From an uncultured Clostridia bacterium (GTDB taxonomy: Bacteria > Bacillota > Clostridia > Lachnospirales > CAG-274), in assembly GCA_947628755.1 (NCBI GenBank), contig CANRBC010000001.1:62001-126000 (forward strand): 64,000 nt of DNA. Reading direction: 5' to 3'. The translations under genes and the position numbers were made by a program. Numbering within the stretch: position 1 is the stretch's first letter; every line of letters starts with the position of its first letter. This document shows positions 1 to 9,624 of this stretch, in pieces. The notes beneath the pieces are model-generated. The model saw only the letters and a program-made list of their open reading frames with translations. It had not been told where the DNA came from and did not search any database.

Positions 1-894
1 TATATGCAGGAGCCTCATTCTTACAGAGATTTGCCTATAAGAGCCGGCGAGATTGGTCTTGTTCATCGTCACGAAAAGAGCGGCGCTCTTCACGGACTTA
101 TGAGAGTACGCTGCTTCTCACAGGACGACGCCCATATATTTATGACACCGGACCAGATAAAGGACGAGATAAAGGGCGTTGTAGCTCTTATAGATGAGGT
201 ATATACTCTCTTCGGCTTTAACTATCATATAGAGCTTTCCACAAGACCCGAAAATTCTATGGGCTCTGACGAGGACTGGGAAAGAGCTACTGCAGGTCTT
301 AAGGGCGCTCTTGACGAATTGGGAAGAGATTATGTTATAAATGAAGGCGACGGCGCTTTCTATGGTCCTAAAATCGACTTCCATTTAGAGGATTCTCTCG
401 GCAGAACATGGCAATGCGGTACTATTCAGCTGGATATGCAGCTGCCGGAGAGATTTGAACTGGAATATACAGACAAGGACGGCGAAAAGAAACGTCCCGT
501 TATGATACACAGAGTATGCTTCGGCTCTATTGAAAGATTTATAGGTATTCTTATAGAGCATTTTGCAGGACATTTCCCAACATGGCTTGCACCAGTTCAG
601 GTAAAGATACTTCCCATATCAGACAAATTTGCAGAGTATGCGTCTGAGGTACAGGAAAGATTTGAAGCCGAGGGAATAAGAGTGGAAACAGACCATAGAG
701 CCGAAAAAATAGGCTATAAGATAAGAGAAGCCAGAAATGAAAGAGTACCATATATCGTAGTCGTAGGCGAAAAGGAAGCAAACGACGGTACGCTTTCCGT
801 AAGATGCAAGGCAGAGGATCTTGGCTCTTATGCGGTAGATGATTTCATTAACGAAATAAAAGAGGAAATTAAAAATAAAACAAAGAGATGGTAA
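1..894 (+). CDS. thrS: Threonyl-tRNA synthetase, C-terminal part (cut by window start)
   Basis: Charges tRNA-Thr with threonine in the cytoplasm. The reading frame is open from base 1, so only the last 297 or so codons are present. Class II synthetase motif 2 is visible (HGLMRVRCFSQDDAHIF), with the zinc-ligand histidine in DDAHIF. Motif 3 is GSIERFIGILIEH, with the second zinc-type histidine just before it (MIHR). The last ~100 residues, from about WLAPVQVKILP, are the class II anticodon-binding domain. A strong terminator follows at once, so thrS ends its transcript. The 5' part and any T-box leader lie outside the window. Identification is very secure. Confidence 0.97.
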   Translation, partial: YMQEPHSYRDLPIRAGEIGLVHRHEKSGALHGLMRVRCFSQDDAHIFMTPDQIKDEIKGVVALIDEVYTLFGFNYHIELSTRPENSMGSDEDWERATAGLKGALDELGRDYVINEGDGAFYGPKIDFHLEDSLGRTWQCGTIQLDMQLPERFELEYTDKDGEKKRPVMIHRVCFGSIERFIGILIEHFAGHFPTWLAPVQVKILPISDKFAEYASEVQERFEAEGIRVETDHRAEKIGYKIREARNERVPYIVVVGEKEANDGTLSVRCKAEDLGSYAVDDFINEIKEEIKNKTKRW

Positions 895-896
895 TA

Positions 897-926
897 TAAA
901 AGAGGCGGTCAAAAACGCCTCTTTTA
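897..926 (+). terminator. Intrinsic terminator of thrS
   Basis: An 11-bp perfect stem (TAAAAGAGGCG paired with CGCCTCTTTTA) with an 8-base loop begins two bases after the thrS stop and contains its own T-run. It lies between convergent genes and could serve both directions. Confidence 0.9.
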
Positions 927-971
927 TATATAACAGTGTAATTAGTAGTTTAATTCATAAAACAAAACTTT

Positions 972-2234
972 TTATTCATGAGCTTGATTGTCCACATACT
1001 TTGCCTTATATTTTGAAAAGGCAAAGCGCTGTGAATGATACAGTCCGTAATAGCCGGAAAGCATATAGCTTATTGCTATTGCCAGAAGATAATAAGGAAG
1101 AGCATCCATACCAAAAAGCTCAAGAGCTATTATAAGTGATGAAAGGGGGCAGTTGGTAACGCCGCAGAAAAGAGAAACCATTCCTATGGATGCGCACAGC
1201 GAGGGCGAAAGCCCTGCTATGTGACCGAATGTACAGCCAAGGGTAGCGCCTATGAAGAAAGAAGGCACTATCTCGCCGCCCTTAAAGCCGCAGCCTAACG
1301 TAACTGCCGTAAAGAGCATTTTAAGCGCAAAAGCGTAGGGTACTGCTTCCCCTTCCATAGCTCTTTCAATTATTTCAGTTCCCGTGCCACTGTATTCCCT
1401 TGTTCTTAAAAGCACGGTAAATATTATAATAAGCGCGCCGCCTATAAAAACTCTTATATAGGGGTTTGTAAAAGCCTTTTTGAAAAAGCTGCCCGTTTTA
1501 TGTAAAAGTACGCAGAACAAAACGCTTACTCCTGCGCATATACAGGCAAGAAAAATAGTCATAACAGCCGTATTTGGCGAAAAATCCACTATATTATTGA
1601 CTATATAATGCTCCGGAGCGCTTCCCAGCCTTACCGCAACGGCGCTTGCCATAAGGGCGGATATTGTGCAGGGAACTAATGCGGAATAATACATAGTGCC
1701 TACGTTTATTACCTCCATGGCAAATATCGCCGCAGCTACGGGAGTACCGAATACTGCCGAAAAGGCAGCGCTCATGCCCGACATTATAAATATTCTTCTG
1801 TCATAGTTGTCAAACTGAAAAAGCGTTCCGAGAAACTCCGCTGTGCCTGCGCCTATCTGCAACGCTGCGCCCTCTCGTCCGGAAGAACCGCCGAAAAGGT
1901 GTGTTATTATAGTTGCCATAAATATAAGGGGCGTCATTCTCATAGGTATGCTTCTGTCCGACTGTATGGATTCCAGCACAAGATTTGTACCCTCGTCGTT
2001 TTTATAATCCATAAGCTGATACAGACCCACTATCAGAAGACCTGCCACAGGCAAAAGGAATATCATTACGGGATGAGCTTCTCTGTATGCTATACCCTTT
2101 CTCAGAAGAAATGTAAACAAGGCGCATACTATACCCAGGACTATTCCCGTGTATATTGAAAAGGCAACCCATTTAAAGAGCTTTCCCAGTCTGTCAAGTA
2201 TATGCAGCAATAAGCCCTTTATCCATTCATTCAT
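972..2234 (-). CDS. CLC-family chloride/fluoride channel or antiporter
   Basis: A 420-residue polytopic membrane protein of the CLC family. Seen: GREG around residues 119-122 (its Glu is the external gating glutamate), GTPVAAAIFAMEV, GGEIVPSFFIGATLG, and a C-terminal NCPLSSLIIALELFG helix. The usual chloride-selectivity motif GSGIP is absent; its place holds GTNLV (residues 82-86). From memory, the fluoride-exporting CLC-F branch also lacks GSGIP and has an Asn-rich motif here, so CLC-F is a live alternative. No cytoplasmic CBS domains. It follows the phosphoglycerate-mutase-like gene by 18 bases and probably shares its promoter. No fluoride riboswitch was found upstream of the pair. Confidence 0.88.
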   Translation of the reverse strand: MNEWIKGLLLHILDRLGKLFKWVAFSIYTGIVLGIVCALFTFLLRKGIAYREAHPVMIFLLPVAGLLIVGLYQLMDYKNDEGTNLVLESIQSDRSIPMRMTPLIFMATIITHLFGGSSGREGAALQIGAGTAEFLGTLFQFDNYDRRIFIMSGMSAAFSAVFGTPVAAAIFAMEVINVGTMYYSALVPCTISALMASAVAVRLGSAPEHYIVNNIVDFSPNTAVMTIFLACICAGVSVLFCVLLHKTGSFFKKAFTNPYIRVFIGGALIIIFTVLLRTREYSGTGTEIIERAMEGEAVPYAFALKMLFTAVTLGCGFKGGEIVPSFFIGATLGCTFGHIAGLSPSLCASIGMVSLFCGVTNCPLSSLIIALELFGMDALPYYLLAIAISYMLSGYYGLYHSQRFAFSKYKAKYVDNQAHE

Positions 2235-2252
2235 TGTTATTACCTCTATCCG

Positions 2253-3458
2253 TTACATTTCAATAAAACGCTTCATTATTTCGTGACCCGTTTCTATAAA
2301 ATTACCGCTTTCTTCAGCGCCCTTTTCATTGAACACTCCGCCCTTGTCGGGAGCGCTCTTTTTATACATAAGGAAAGGAACAGGGTCGTTTGTATGAGTT
2401 CTTACGCTAAGAGGAGTTGCATGGTCGGGAAGTATCATAATTTTGTAATCGTCATACTTCTCAAGAGCCTCCAATACCGGCGCAAGTATTTCCTTATCTA
2501 TTATTTCAAGGGATTTTTTCTTATTTTCTATTTCATGTCTGTGACCACATTCGTCGGGAGCTTCCACATGGATATACACAAGCTCGCTGCCCTTTTCAAA
2601 TTCCTTTATTGCAGCATCTGCCTTACCCTTAAAGTTGGTATCCATATAGCCTGTTGCGCCCTCTACCTTCACAACATTCATTCCGGAAAATTTGCCTATG
2701 CCCTTTAAAAGGTCAACTGCTGAAATCATAGACGCCTTAAGACCGTATTTTTCGGCAAAGGGCGTAAGGCTTGCTCTTACTCCCTCTCCCCACAGCCACA
2801 TACTGTTGGCAGGACGCAGACCTCGCGCCTCTCTCGCCTTGTTTACGGGATGCTCCTTAAGAAGGTCGTAGGAGCGTTTCATCATATCATACAGCTTTGC
2901 AGCATTGGGATTCACAGGAACATACTCCTTTATAGGTCTGCCCGTAATATCATGGGGAGGAGTAAGAGGAGCTACGTCAAGAGTTCCGTTGTTCCATATA
3001 AGACAATGTCTGTAGCTTACGCCACTGTAAAGACAAAATTCATCATTGTCAAAATGCTCCTTAAGATAATTTATAAGCTCTCTAGCTTCTTCTGTGCTTA
3101 TATCGTCTGCGCAGTAGTCAAGTATAGTCTTATCCTCATATTTTTCCTCATCGGAAAGGGTTACAAGATTACATCTGAAGGATACGTCCGTAGGCTTCAT
3201 ATCTATTCCTATGGAGCCTGCCTCCAGAGGAGAACGACCCGTGTAGTACACCTGCGGGTCATAGCCAAGCACAGACAGATTCGCAACGTCGCTGCCGGGC
3301 TTTAAATTGTCGGCAACAGTCTTTACAAGACCTATTGTAGCAGTTTTTGCCAGCTTATCCATATTGGGCGTATAGGCAGCCTCAAGAGGAGTCTTGCCGC
3401 CAAGCTCCGGTATAGGATAGTCCGCCATACCGTCACAGAGTAACACCAGATATTTCAT
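2253..3458 (-). CDS. Cofactor-independent phosphoglycerate mutase, archaeal type (possible homoserine kinase)
   Basis: A 401-residue member of the alkaline-phosphatase-like ApgM family, which interconverts 3- and 2-phosphoglycerate without 2,3-BPG. Seen: LCDGMADYP at the N-terminus (metal-binding Asp), VANLSVLGYDP (catalytic Ser region), TGRSPLEAGSIG, HVEAPDECGHRHE and LPDHATP (metal-binding His/Asp). Length is typical for the ~400-residue short form. A bacterial subgroup of this family has been proposed to act as a homoserine kinase, and sequence alone does not separate the two. First gene of a two-gene minus-strand unit with the CLC gene. Confidence 0.88.
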   Translation of the reverse strand: MKYLVLLCDGMADYPIPELGGKTPLEAAYTPNMDKLAKTATIGLVKTVADNLKPGSDVANLSVLGYDPQVYYTGRSPLEAGSIGIDMKPTDVSFRCNLVTLSDEEKYEDKTILDYCADDISTEEARELINYLKEHFDNDEFCLYSGVSYRHCLIWNNGTLDVAPLTPPHDITGRPIKEYVPVNPNAAKLYDMMKRSYDLLKEHPVNKAREARGLRPANSMWLWGEGVRASLTPFAEKYGLKASMISAVDLLKGIGKFSGMNVVKVEGATGYMDTNFKGKADAAIKEFEKGSELVYIHVEAPDECGHRHEIENKKKSLEIIDKEILAPVLEALEKYDDYKIMILPDHATPLSVRTHTNDPVPFLMYKKSAPDKGGVFNEKGAEESGNFIETGHEIMKRFIEM

Positions 3459-3496
3459 ATTTTTATGCCTTCTTTCATTTTCAATTCATTTTTCTA

Positions 3497-3525
3497 ATTT
3501 TATCACATATTCTTATTTATATCAA
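3497..3525 (-). promoter_or_regulatory. Sigma-A promoter of the mutase-CLC unit
   Basis: On the minus strand, TTGATA (3520-3525) and TAAAAT (3497-3502) are separated by 17 bases, about 40 bases upstream of the mutase ATG. Confidence 0.7.
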
Positions 3526-3539
3526 GAATTTATAAAATT

Positions 3540-3569
3540 TTGTACAAGAGTAAATTTTTGTGGTATAAT
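3540..3569 (+). promoter_or_regulatory. Sigma-A promoter of the flavoprotein gene
   Basis: TTGTAC at 3540 and an extended -10, TGGTATAAT, ending at 3569, with 18-base spacing. It is divergent from the mutase promoter. Confidence 0.7.
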
Positions 3570-3602
3570 TATATTAATATCAATATCAAGGAGGTTAAAA
3601 TT

Positions 3603-4226
3603 ATGAAGGTAATACTTATAAACGGAAGTCCCAAGCCAAAGGGCTGTACCTATACCGCTTTGTCAAGAGTAGCGGAAAGTCTTGAAAAAAACGGCGTAGA
3701 GGCTGAAATAATACATATAGGCGCTAATGTTACAAGCGGATGTATGGGCTGCGGCTATTGCAGGAGCGCAGGCAAGTGCGTAAACGACAAGGATTGTCTT
3801 AACTCACTTCTGGATAAGATAAAGTCAGCCGACGGCTATGTGTTCGGCACTCCCGTACACTATGCCTCTGCAAGCGGCGCAATCACAGCCTTTTTGGACA
3901 GACTTTTTTACAGCAGCGGCTCTGCACTGGCATACAAGCCGGGCGCAGTTATATGCACCTGCCGCAGAGGCGGCGCAACCGCTACCTTTGACCAGCTCAA
4001 CAAATACTTTACAATAAACAATATGCCCATAGTATCCTCTAACTATTGGAATATGGCTCACGGCAACACTCCCGAAGAAATAGTACAGGATAAAGAGGGT
4101 ATGCAGATAATGAACATACTCGGCAAAAACATGGCATGGCTCATAAAGTGCATAGAAGCAGGCAAGTCTGACGGCGTACCCGCACCCGAGCAGGATGCAA
4201 AGGTCTATACCAATTTCATAAGATAA
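3603..4226 (+). CDS. Flavodoxin-fold NAD(P)H:FMN reductase, Cys-motif type
   Basis: A 207-residue flavodoxin-fold protein. VILINGSPKPKGCT at the N-terminus is the FMN phosphate-binding loop of the NADPH-dependent FMN reductase family; GTPVHYASASG is the second flavin loop. A cysteine cluster, GCMGCGYCRSAGKC, follows residue 45 and resembles the CxxCxxC...C cluster of iron-sulfur flavoproteins, so electron transfer with an Fe-S centre is possible. The start at 3603 is chosen because AAGGAGG lies 6-8 bases before it; an upstream in-frame extension overlaps the promoter. Its substrate is unknown. Confidence 0.85.
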   Translation: MKVILINGSPKPKGCTYTALSRVAESLEKNGVEAEIIHIGANVTSGCMGCGYCRSAGKCVNDKDCLNSLLDKIKSADGYVFGTPVHYASASGAITAFLDRLFYSSGSALAYKPGAVICTCRRGGATATFDQLNKYFTINNMPIVSSNYWNMAHGNTPEEIVQDKEGMQIMNILGKNMAWLIKCIEAGKSDGVPAPEQDAKVYTNFIR

Positions 4227-4251
4227 AAACAGGCACATATTTGCTCTTTTA

Positions 4252-4276
4252 TTTATACTATAAACCAAAGTATAAA
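4252..4276. promoter_or_regulatory. Inverted repeat upstream of feoA, possible iron-regulator operator
   Basis: TTTATACT and AGTATAAA form perfect 8-bp arms around a 9-base centre, ending 14 bases before the feoA start. Position and symmetry suit a metalloregulator site. The sequence is not a clear Fur box, so the regulator is unknown. Confidence 0.45.
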
Positions 4277-4290
4277 TTTGAGGGTGTGCT

Positions 4291-4539
4291 ATGAATAACG
4301 CAATTTCTTTGACAGCAGTACCCATAAATACTGCTGTCTTTATTTTTGATATAAAAGAAAGTCCCTGCAGCGGCAGACTTAAAGAGCTTGGCTTCACCAA
4401 GGGTACAAGAGTGGTTCCGCTTCATGTCAATCCGGGCAGGAGCGCTGCTGCCTATTTTGTAAGGGGCGCAGTTATCGCCCTCAGAAATACAGACGCCGAT
4501 ACAATATATGTGAGTACGGAGGACTGCAGCCATGACTAA
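4291..4539 (+). CDS. feoA: FeoA family ferrous iron transport protein
   Basis: An 82-residue small cytoplasmic SH3-like protein that partners FeoB. The motif CSGRLKELGFTKGTRVVPL matches the FeoA core (leading Gly, then LGFTKG). The gene overlaps feoB by 8 bases, which indicates translational coupling. Length and context make the identification secure. Confidence 0.9.
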   Translation: MNNAISLTAVPINTAVFIFDIKESPCSGRLKELGFTKGTRVVPLHVNPGRSAAAYFVRGAVIALRNTDADTIYVSTEDCSHD

Positions 4540-6307
4540 AAAGATATTGCTTGCAGGCAATCCCAACACAGGAAAAAGCACAATATTCAATGCGCTTACG
4601 GGAAAGCATCAGCATACGGGAAACTGGTCGGGGAAAACTGTGGGAAACGCAGCGGGAATTATGAAATACAAGGGCAAAAGCTATGAAATAATAGATTTGC
4701 CGGGTATATATTCCCTTGAACCTATATCCGAGGACGAAAAAAGAGCCGTAGACTGTCTTATATCAGGAGATGCCGACCTTATTGTAGTAGTGCTTGACGC
4801 CACCTGTCTTGAAAGGAATCTGATTCTTGCCTCCGAAATAACCAAAATGTGTACAAATGTTATAGTCTGTGTAAATCTTATGGACGAGGCAGAAAAAAAG
4901 GGTATAACCGTGGACACGGATATGCTCGGCAAAATGCTTAAGACAAAGGTAATACCCACAAGAGCCAGAAGCGGCATGGGAATAAACGAGCTTAAGGAGG
5001 AAATATATTCTCACAACAAGGGCTGCGGACGCTGCTGCTGTTCCACGGAATGTATATATAAAAGCTGCGTTTTATCAAGGCAGGATATAACCGACAACAG
5101 GGACAGAAAAATAGATAGCATACTTACAAGCAGAATATTCGGCATACCCATTATGCTTGCCCTGCTTTGCTGCATACTTTGGATAACTATATGGGGCGCT
5201 AACTATCCCTCAGGGATACTGAGCCATTTTTTTAACAATATAGAGGGCTTTCTTTTAAATTACTTTGCCGATTCCAATATAATAATAAAAGGACTTTTGA
5301 TTGAGGGAGTTTTCAGAACTCTTAGCTGGGTAGTTGCCGTAATGCTGCCCCCTATGGCAATATTTTTCCCTCTTTTTACAATACTGGAGGATCTTGGCTA
5401 CCTGCCCCGCATAGCCTTTAATCTTGATAATATTTTCAAAAAGGCTCACGCTCACAGCAAAATGATACTGAGTATGTGTATGGGACTTGGCTGCAACGCA
5501 GCGGGCATAATATCCACAAGAATAATAGAGTCTAAAAAGGAAAGGCTTATCGCTATTATCACAAACAACTTTATGCCATGTAACGGACGGTTTTCATCAC
5601 TTATAATGCTGGCGACGGTATTTATATCGGGAGGAATGTTCGCAAGCATAAAGGTCGCTCTTGCAGTTACGGCAGCCATACTTTCGGGAGTGCTTATCAC
5701 CTTTGTAATATCATATATACTTTCAGTCACTATATTAAAGGGAGAACAATCCTCCTTTGTACTGGAGCTTCCGCCATACAGGATACCCCAGCCTATGGCT
5801 ATAATACGCAGGAGCATACGGGAAAGAATAGTATATGTGCTTTTCAGAGCCGTTGCCGTAGCTGCGCCTGCCGGCGCTATAATATGGCTTTTGCAGAACG
5901 TTACCTACAATGATATAACGCTGCTTACACATATAGCTCTTTTCCTAGACCCCTTTGCCAAGCTTATGGGACTTGACGGCTATATACTGACAGCCTTTAT
6001 AATAGGTCTGCCTGCCAATGAGATAGTCATACCCATAGTGCTTATGTGCTATACGGGAAACAGCGGACTTATAGAATTTAATTCTCTTGCGGAGCTTGGA
6101 AATCTGCTGAGAATGAACAACTGGACTTATATAACAGCCGTGTGCGCAATGATATTTTCGCTTAATCACTTTCCCTGCGCCACATCTCTCCTAACAATAA
6201 AAAAAGAAACGGGCAGTCTTAAATGGACCGTCGTTTCCTTTCTTATACCTACTGCAACGGGAATACTGCTGTGTATGTGCGCAAACCTATTGCTTCGGCT
6301 GATATAA
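4532..6307 (+). CDS. feoB: Ferrous iron transporter FeoB, short form
   Basis: A 591-residue GTP-gated Fe(II) importer. Its N-terminal G domain has G1 GNPNTGKS (residues 9-16), G3 DLPG and G4 NLMD, followed by G5-like ARSG. A Cys-rich linker (GCGRCCCSTEC) leads into the polytopic membrane domain with paired Gate motifs, including MGLGCNAAGI and the conserved ANEI near the C-terminus. It is shorter than the usual 650-770 residues, and no FeoC gene follows. A terminator lies directly downstream, so feoAB is a complete operon. Confidence 0.95.
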   Translation: MTKKILLAGNPNTGKSTIFNALTGKHQHTGNWSGKTVGNAAGIMKYKGKSYEIIDLPGIYSLEPISEDEKRAVDCLISGDADLIVVVLDATCLERNLILASEITKMCTNVIVCVNLMDEAEKKGITVDTDMLGKMLKTKVIPTRARSGMGINELKEEIYSHNKGCGRCCCSTECIYKSCVLSRQDITDNRDRKIDSILTSRIFGIPIMLALLCCILWITIWGANYPSGILSHFFNNIEGFLLNYFADSNIIIKGLLIEGVFRTLSWVVAVMLPPMAIFFPLFTILEDLGYLPRIAFNLDNIFKKAHAHSKMILSMCMGLGCNAAGIISTRIIESKKERLIAIITNNFMPCNGRFSSLIMLATVFISGGMFASIKVALAVTAAILSGVLITFVISYILSVTILKGEQSSFVLELPPYRIPQPMAIIRRSIRERIVYVLFRAVAVAAPAGAIIWLLQNVTYNDITLLTHIALFLDPFAKLMGLDGYILTAFIIGLPANEIVIPIVLMCYTGNSGLIEFNSLAELGNLLRMNNWTYITAVCAMIFSLNHFPCATSLLTIKKETGSLKWTVVSFLIPTATGILLCMCANLLLRLI

Positions 6308-6321
6308 GCCATGCCATACTG

Positions 6322-6352
6322 AAAGAGCCGAGGGAAAATCCTCGGCTCTTTT
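6322..6352 (+). terminator. Intrinsic terminator of feoAB
   Basis: AAAGAGCCGAGG pairs with CCTCGGCTCTTT across a short A-rich loop, followed by TT. It separates feoB from the convergent SLH gene. Confidence 0.88.
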
Positions 6353-6374
6353 AATAATACTTTAGTTTTTAATA

Positions 6375-8147
6375 TCAATAATCCGTAGGGATAAGGCTGC
6401 CGCCGTAAGGCAATTCATACTCGCGTCCCATAAGATAGTCGTTATCGGGATTTGATACATTGTAGTAAATATTGCAGCCGTTATCGTTGATATTGTTGAA
6501 ATCATAGTCGTTATCAATGAAGCTGTCAACATACATATCGCCCAAAAGGGTAACGAGAGCTTCTCTGTCTATACTGATATCCACATCCTTGGAAGCGCTG
6601 CTTGTATTAATACTTCCTGAGTATATGCAGCCGGAAGCCAGATTCAGCTTAACTGACGTCATGTTGTCTACCTCAATGCTCATATTCTCAAATACCTGAT
6701 TCTTTTCAGTATTGATAGTGATATTGCTTCCCTTTTTCTGAGGATTTCTTACAATATAAGGAGAATAAATCAGCTTAGCTGCTTTTATTGTATTTTCGCC
6801 CTTAAAGTTTATTTCTATATCGCTTTCTCTTGCGTATAACAATGCGCCTCTTTTGTTTTCAAGATTTACATTTTCAAAATCGATAGTTATTTTTTCATCC
6901 TTTGTAGGGTCTGATATAGCGGAAACGATACCCTCGTAAGCGCCTGCCGCAGACGCGCAGTCCGCCTTTACGCTGCTGTCTGTAAGCTCGAGCTTAACGC
7001 TGTCCGCAAGTGAAAATACTGAATGCTCCTTATCGGCAGTAAGCTCTGAATCCGTTATCGTCAGAGAAGAATTTTTAGCATTTACGGTATTGCGTATGCC
7101 CTTTGTGGATAGCTTGCTGTCGCTTATCTCGGCGTTGCTGTCATTGTTTAAAGATACTGCATAGCCGTCCTGACCCTTAACAGTAGATGAATTTATGATT
7201 ACATCTCCGTTATCTGCATTTACAACTGTTCCGGATACTGCTTCCACCTTGGAATTATCTATTTCAACGCTGCTGCCGTTTAATGAAGAAACTGCGTCCT
7301 TGTCCTTTACGGATACGCTACAGTCGGTTATAGATACCTTGCCGCCGCTTTTTACGGTAATTGGCTCGAATACGCTTTCGCCGTCGTAATCTCTTGATTC
7401 TTCAGCCTTTATCTTTTCTTCCTCCTGCTGCTTCTTTTCCTCTTCCGCCTTTATTTCCTCTTCCGTCTTTTCAACAGGCTTTGCAGCCTCCTCCTTGGCA
7501 GCTTCGACAAGTTGAGCAGCCTTTGTTATTATAACTGCCATTTCTGCTCTTGTCATAGTTGAGTCGGGATTTAATTTACTATCGCTGCCCTGTACGATAC
7601 CCATTTTTGTAAGCGTTCCTGCTGCTATCTGCTGTTCAATATTCTTGACAGAAGCGGCGTCGGAATACATTGAAATATCCGTAGTACCGTTGTTCTTTAC
7701 GTAATTTCCCTGTGCCAAAGCTCTGTAAAGCATTGTAAATGCGTCTATTCTCTTTATAGCAGTTTCAGGGTAGAACATACCCACCTCTGATATAACGCCT
7801 GCTCCCTTTGCGTCTATAATCGCGTCATGATAATAGGATGCGGAAGCAACGTCCTTAAATTCAAATATAAAACCGTCTGAATCAGGGAATGAGAATACCT
7901 TATTTAGGAATACTATGAAATCTCCTCTTTCTATATCTGCGTCGGGCGCAAATTTATTATCCCCCACACCGCTTGCAATACCATTTGACGCAAGATAATC
8001 CACATAGCTTACTGCCCAAGGGTAGCTGCCTTCATTAACATCAACAAAAAACTTGGATACCTCTCCCGCCGCCATTACGCTCATTGAACTCATAGTCAAT
8101 ACCACAGACAAAGCCAGCGCAGCGGAAGACTTGAATAATTTTTTCAT
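6375..8147 (-). CDS. Secreted S-layer-homology protein with Glu-rich linker and beta-helix-like repeats
   Basis: A 590-residue exported protein. Residues 1-27 are a signal peptide (MKKLFKSSAALALSV... ending AMSVMAA-like). Three SLH modules follow at about 30-85, 95-145 and 155-215 (for example NGIASGVGDNKFAPDADIER), which normally anchor proteins to pyruvylated wall polymers. A highly charged Glu/Lys linker (215-250) joins them to a C-terminal region with repeating short strands such as KVSITDCSV and AEISDSKLS, typical of a right-handed beta-helix. No catalytic motif is recognised, so a structural or adhesin role is likely. A GGGAG site precedes the ATG. It is the last host gene before the element. 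Confidence 0.85.
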   Translation of the reverse strand: MKKLFKSSAALALSVVLTMSSMSVMAAGEVSKFFVDVNEGSYPWAVSYVDYLASNGIASGVGDNKFAPDADIERGDFIVFLNKVFSFPDSDGFIFEFKDVASASYYHDAIIDAKGAGVISEVGMFYPETAIKRIDAFTMLYRALAQGNYVKNNGTTDISMYSDAASVKNIEQQIAAGTLTKMGIVQGSDSKLNPDSTMTRAEMAVIITKAAQLVEAAKEEAAKPVEKTEEEIKAEEEKKQQEEEKIKAEESRDYDGESVFEPITVKSGGKVSITDCSVSVKDKDAVSSLNGSSVEIDNSKVEAVSGTVVNADNGDVIINSSTVKGQDGYAVSLNNDSNAEISDSKLSTKGIRNTVNAKNSSLTITDSELTADKEHSVFSLADSVKLELTDSSVKADCASAAGAYEGIVSAISDPTKDEKITIDFENVNLENKRGALLYARESDIEINFKGENTIKAAKLIYSPYIVRNPQKKGSNITINTEKNQVFENMSIEVDNMTSVKLNLASGCIYSGSINTSSASKDVDISIDREALVTLLGDMYVDSFIDNDYDFNNINDNGCNIYYNVSNPDNDYLMGREYELPYGGSLIPTDY

Positions 8148-8272
8148 TTTATATTCTCCCTTCCTGAATTTATAATTTACCCAAACTCTCCGTTCAGATT
8201 ATTTACACTTCTATTTTCCCACATATTTATTAATTTTTCAACCATTTTCTTTTAAAATATATATTAAATTTG

Positions 8273-8300
8273 CGTAACACTATTATTTAATAGGGTTACG
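8273..8300. repeat. Imperfect inverted repeat at the element's left edge (candidate att core)
   Basis: Arms beginning CGTAACACTATT and ending AATAGGGTTACG pair at 11 of 12 positions around ATTT. It sits between the SLH gene and the Int repeats. Tyrosine integrases recombine at such core inverted repeats. It could instead be the terminator of int, but it lacks a T-run. Confidence 0.45.
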
Positions 8301-8307
8301 AGGTGCT

Positions 8308-8351
8308 TTGACGACAATTTGACGACAATTTGACGACAATTTGACGACAAT
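8308..8351. repeat. Four tandem 11-bp repeats, probable integrase arm-type sites
   Basis: TTGACGACAAT is repeated four times without change or gap (8308, 8319, 8330, 8341), ending just before the int stop codon. Short direct repeats beside int are typical arm-type binding sites for the N-terminal domain of Tn916/lambda-class integrases. Confidence 0.7.
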
Positions 8352-8357
8352 TAGCAA

Positions 8358-9521
8358 TTATAATGTGACTTTATTTATCTCGTTGAACGCAAAGTCTCGT
8401 GTAACGTGAGTATATACATTCATAGTCGTTGCCATATTACTATGCCCCAAAAGTTCTTGTACGATTTTTGCACTTAGTCCATTCTCAAAGCATCTGGTAG
8501 CAAATGTATGACGAAAAGTGTGTGAAGAAAACGGCTTTATTCGGTCAGAATTCTTATTAACGTGTTCGCAAATTTTCTTTATGGAAACATTAACATTGGC
8601 AACCGAAATATAGTTATTGCTTTTTGTATGAAAAACGAGATTTGTTTCTTTGTTTTTCGATTCAAATAATAAACTAAGAACTTGATAACAACTATCCGAT
8701 ATAGGTATTGTCCTTATACTTTGAGCTGTCTTAGGGGTAGTTAATGTATGCATTGTATGCCCTACTTTTATATTTGCGTTTCTACATATCTCTTTTCTTT
8801 CCCCAGTAACAACGGATAAGTTTTTATCAATTTTTATTAAGCGGTTTTCCATATCTATATCGTCCCATGTTAAGGCTAATGCTTCACCAGATCTGAGACC
8901 TGTCAACAGCAAAAATTGAAATAAATGAAAATACACCGTTTTTTCAGCATAGGACAAAAACAAGTCTTGTTCCTTTTTTGTCAATGCTTCTTTTTTGGCT
9001 GGCATTCTTGATATTCGTTGTGGAATAATAATGTTGTCTGTTGGATTTATTTGAATATATCCACATTTCACAGCTTGTCTAAATGCCACTTTTAAAGGAG
9101 AAAGATAATCTATAATTGTACCTCGCTTTAGACTTTGGTTTTCAGTAAGGTCGTTTAAAAAACTTTGTATATGAATATTTTTTATTTCCTTTAATGGCAT
9201 CTGCCCCAAACAAGAATTGCGAATATGACAGTCGTATATAGCTATGGAACTGCTATATGTAGTAAATTTTACCTTTTTCACGTAATACACTTTAGTATAA
9301 ATGTCAAACCATTCATTCAGAGTCATATTGAAATCTTCCGCATATATGCTATGTTCCTTTTGATACAGTGCTTCATTTAATTGCTTCCTTACATCAGACA
9401 GCCTGTCTCCATATATACTATGCCGTTTGCCGAAATTGTCTGTATATTTTGCTTCATATCTCCCGTCCTTTCGCTGTAATAGGTGTTTGCCTAACTCTTT
9501 TCCTTTAAGGTCTTTTCCCAT
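8358..9521 (-). CDS. int: Tyrosine recombinase (integrase), Tn916/phage type
   Basis: A 387-residue site-specific recombinase that integrates and excises the element. An N-terminal AP2-like arm-binding region ([20 protein letters not shown], about residues 19-38) is followed by a SAM-like core-binding domain (about 65-160) and the catalytic domain. Catalytic residues are visible: Arg in TGLRSGE (~210), HTFRH (~335-339), LLGHSN (His ~361) and the Tyr nucleophile in NVYTHV (~371). The four 11-bp repeats lie at its 3' end, so attL is immediately downstream. The excisionase gene is just upstream. Confidence 0.95.
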   Translation of the reverse strand: MGKDLKGKELGKHLLQRKDGRYEAKYTDNFGKRHSIYGDRLSDVRKQLNEALYQKEHSIYAEDFNMTLNEWFDIYTKVYYVKKVKFTTYSSSIAIYDCHIRNSCLGQMPLKEIKNIHIQSFLNDLTENQSLKRGTIIDYLSPLKVAFRQAVKCGYIQINPTDNIIIPQRISRMPAKKEALTKKEQDLFLSYAEKTVYFHLFQFLLLTGLRSGEALALTWDDIDMENRLIKIDKNLSVVTGERKEICRNANIKVGHTMHTLTTPKTAQSIRTIPISDSCYQVLSLLFESKNKETNLVFHTKSNNYISVANVNVSIKKICEHVNKNSDRIKPFSSHTFRHTFATRCFENGLSAKIVQELLGHSNMATTMNVYTHVTRDFAFNEINKVTL

Positions 9522-9624
9522 AGTTCGTCATATCTCCTTTCGTGGTCGTCAGAAATACAAACAAACCATAGTGTTATCCGTAATTTGATTGTAACACATT
9601 GCAGTTTGTTTGTAAATTAATTTC

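Noticed and set aside
3459..3602. Fluoride (crcB) riboswitch upstream of the mutase-CLC unit
   Set aside because: The short AT-rich spacer holds two divergent promoters and no room or sequence for the riboswitch core.
8273..8300. Ordinary intrinsic terminator for int
   Set aside because: No T-run in either direction and it lies beyond the Int repeats; retained only as a candidate att core.
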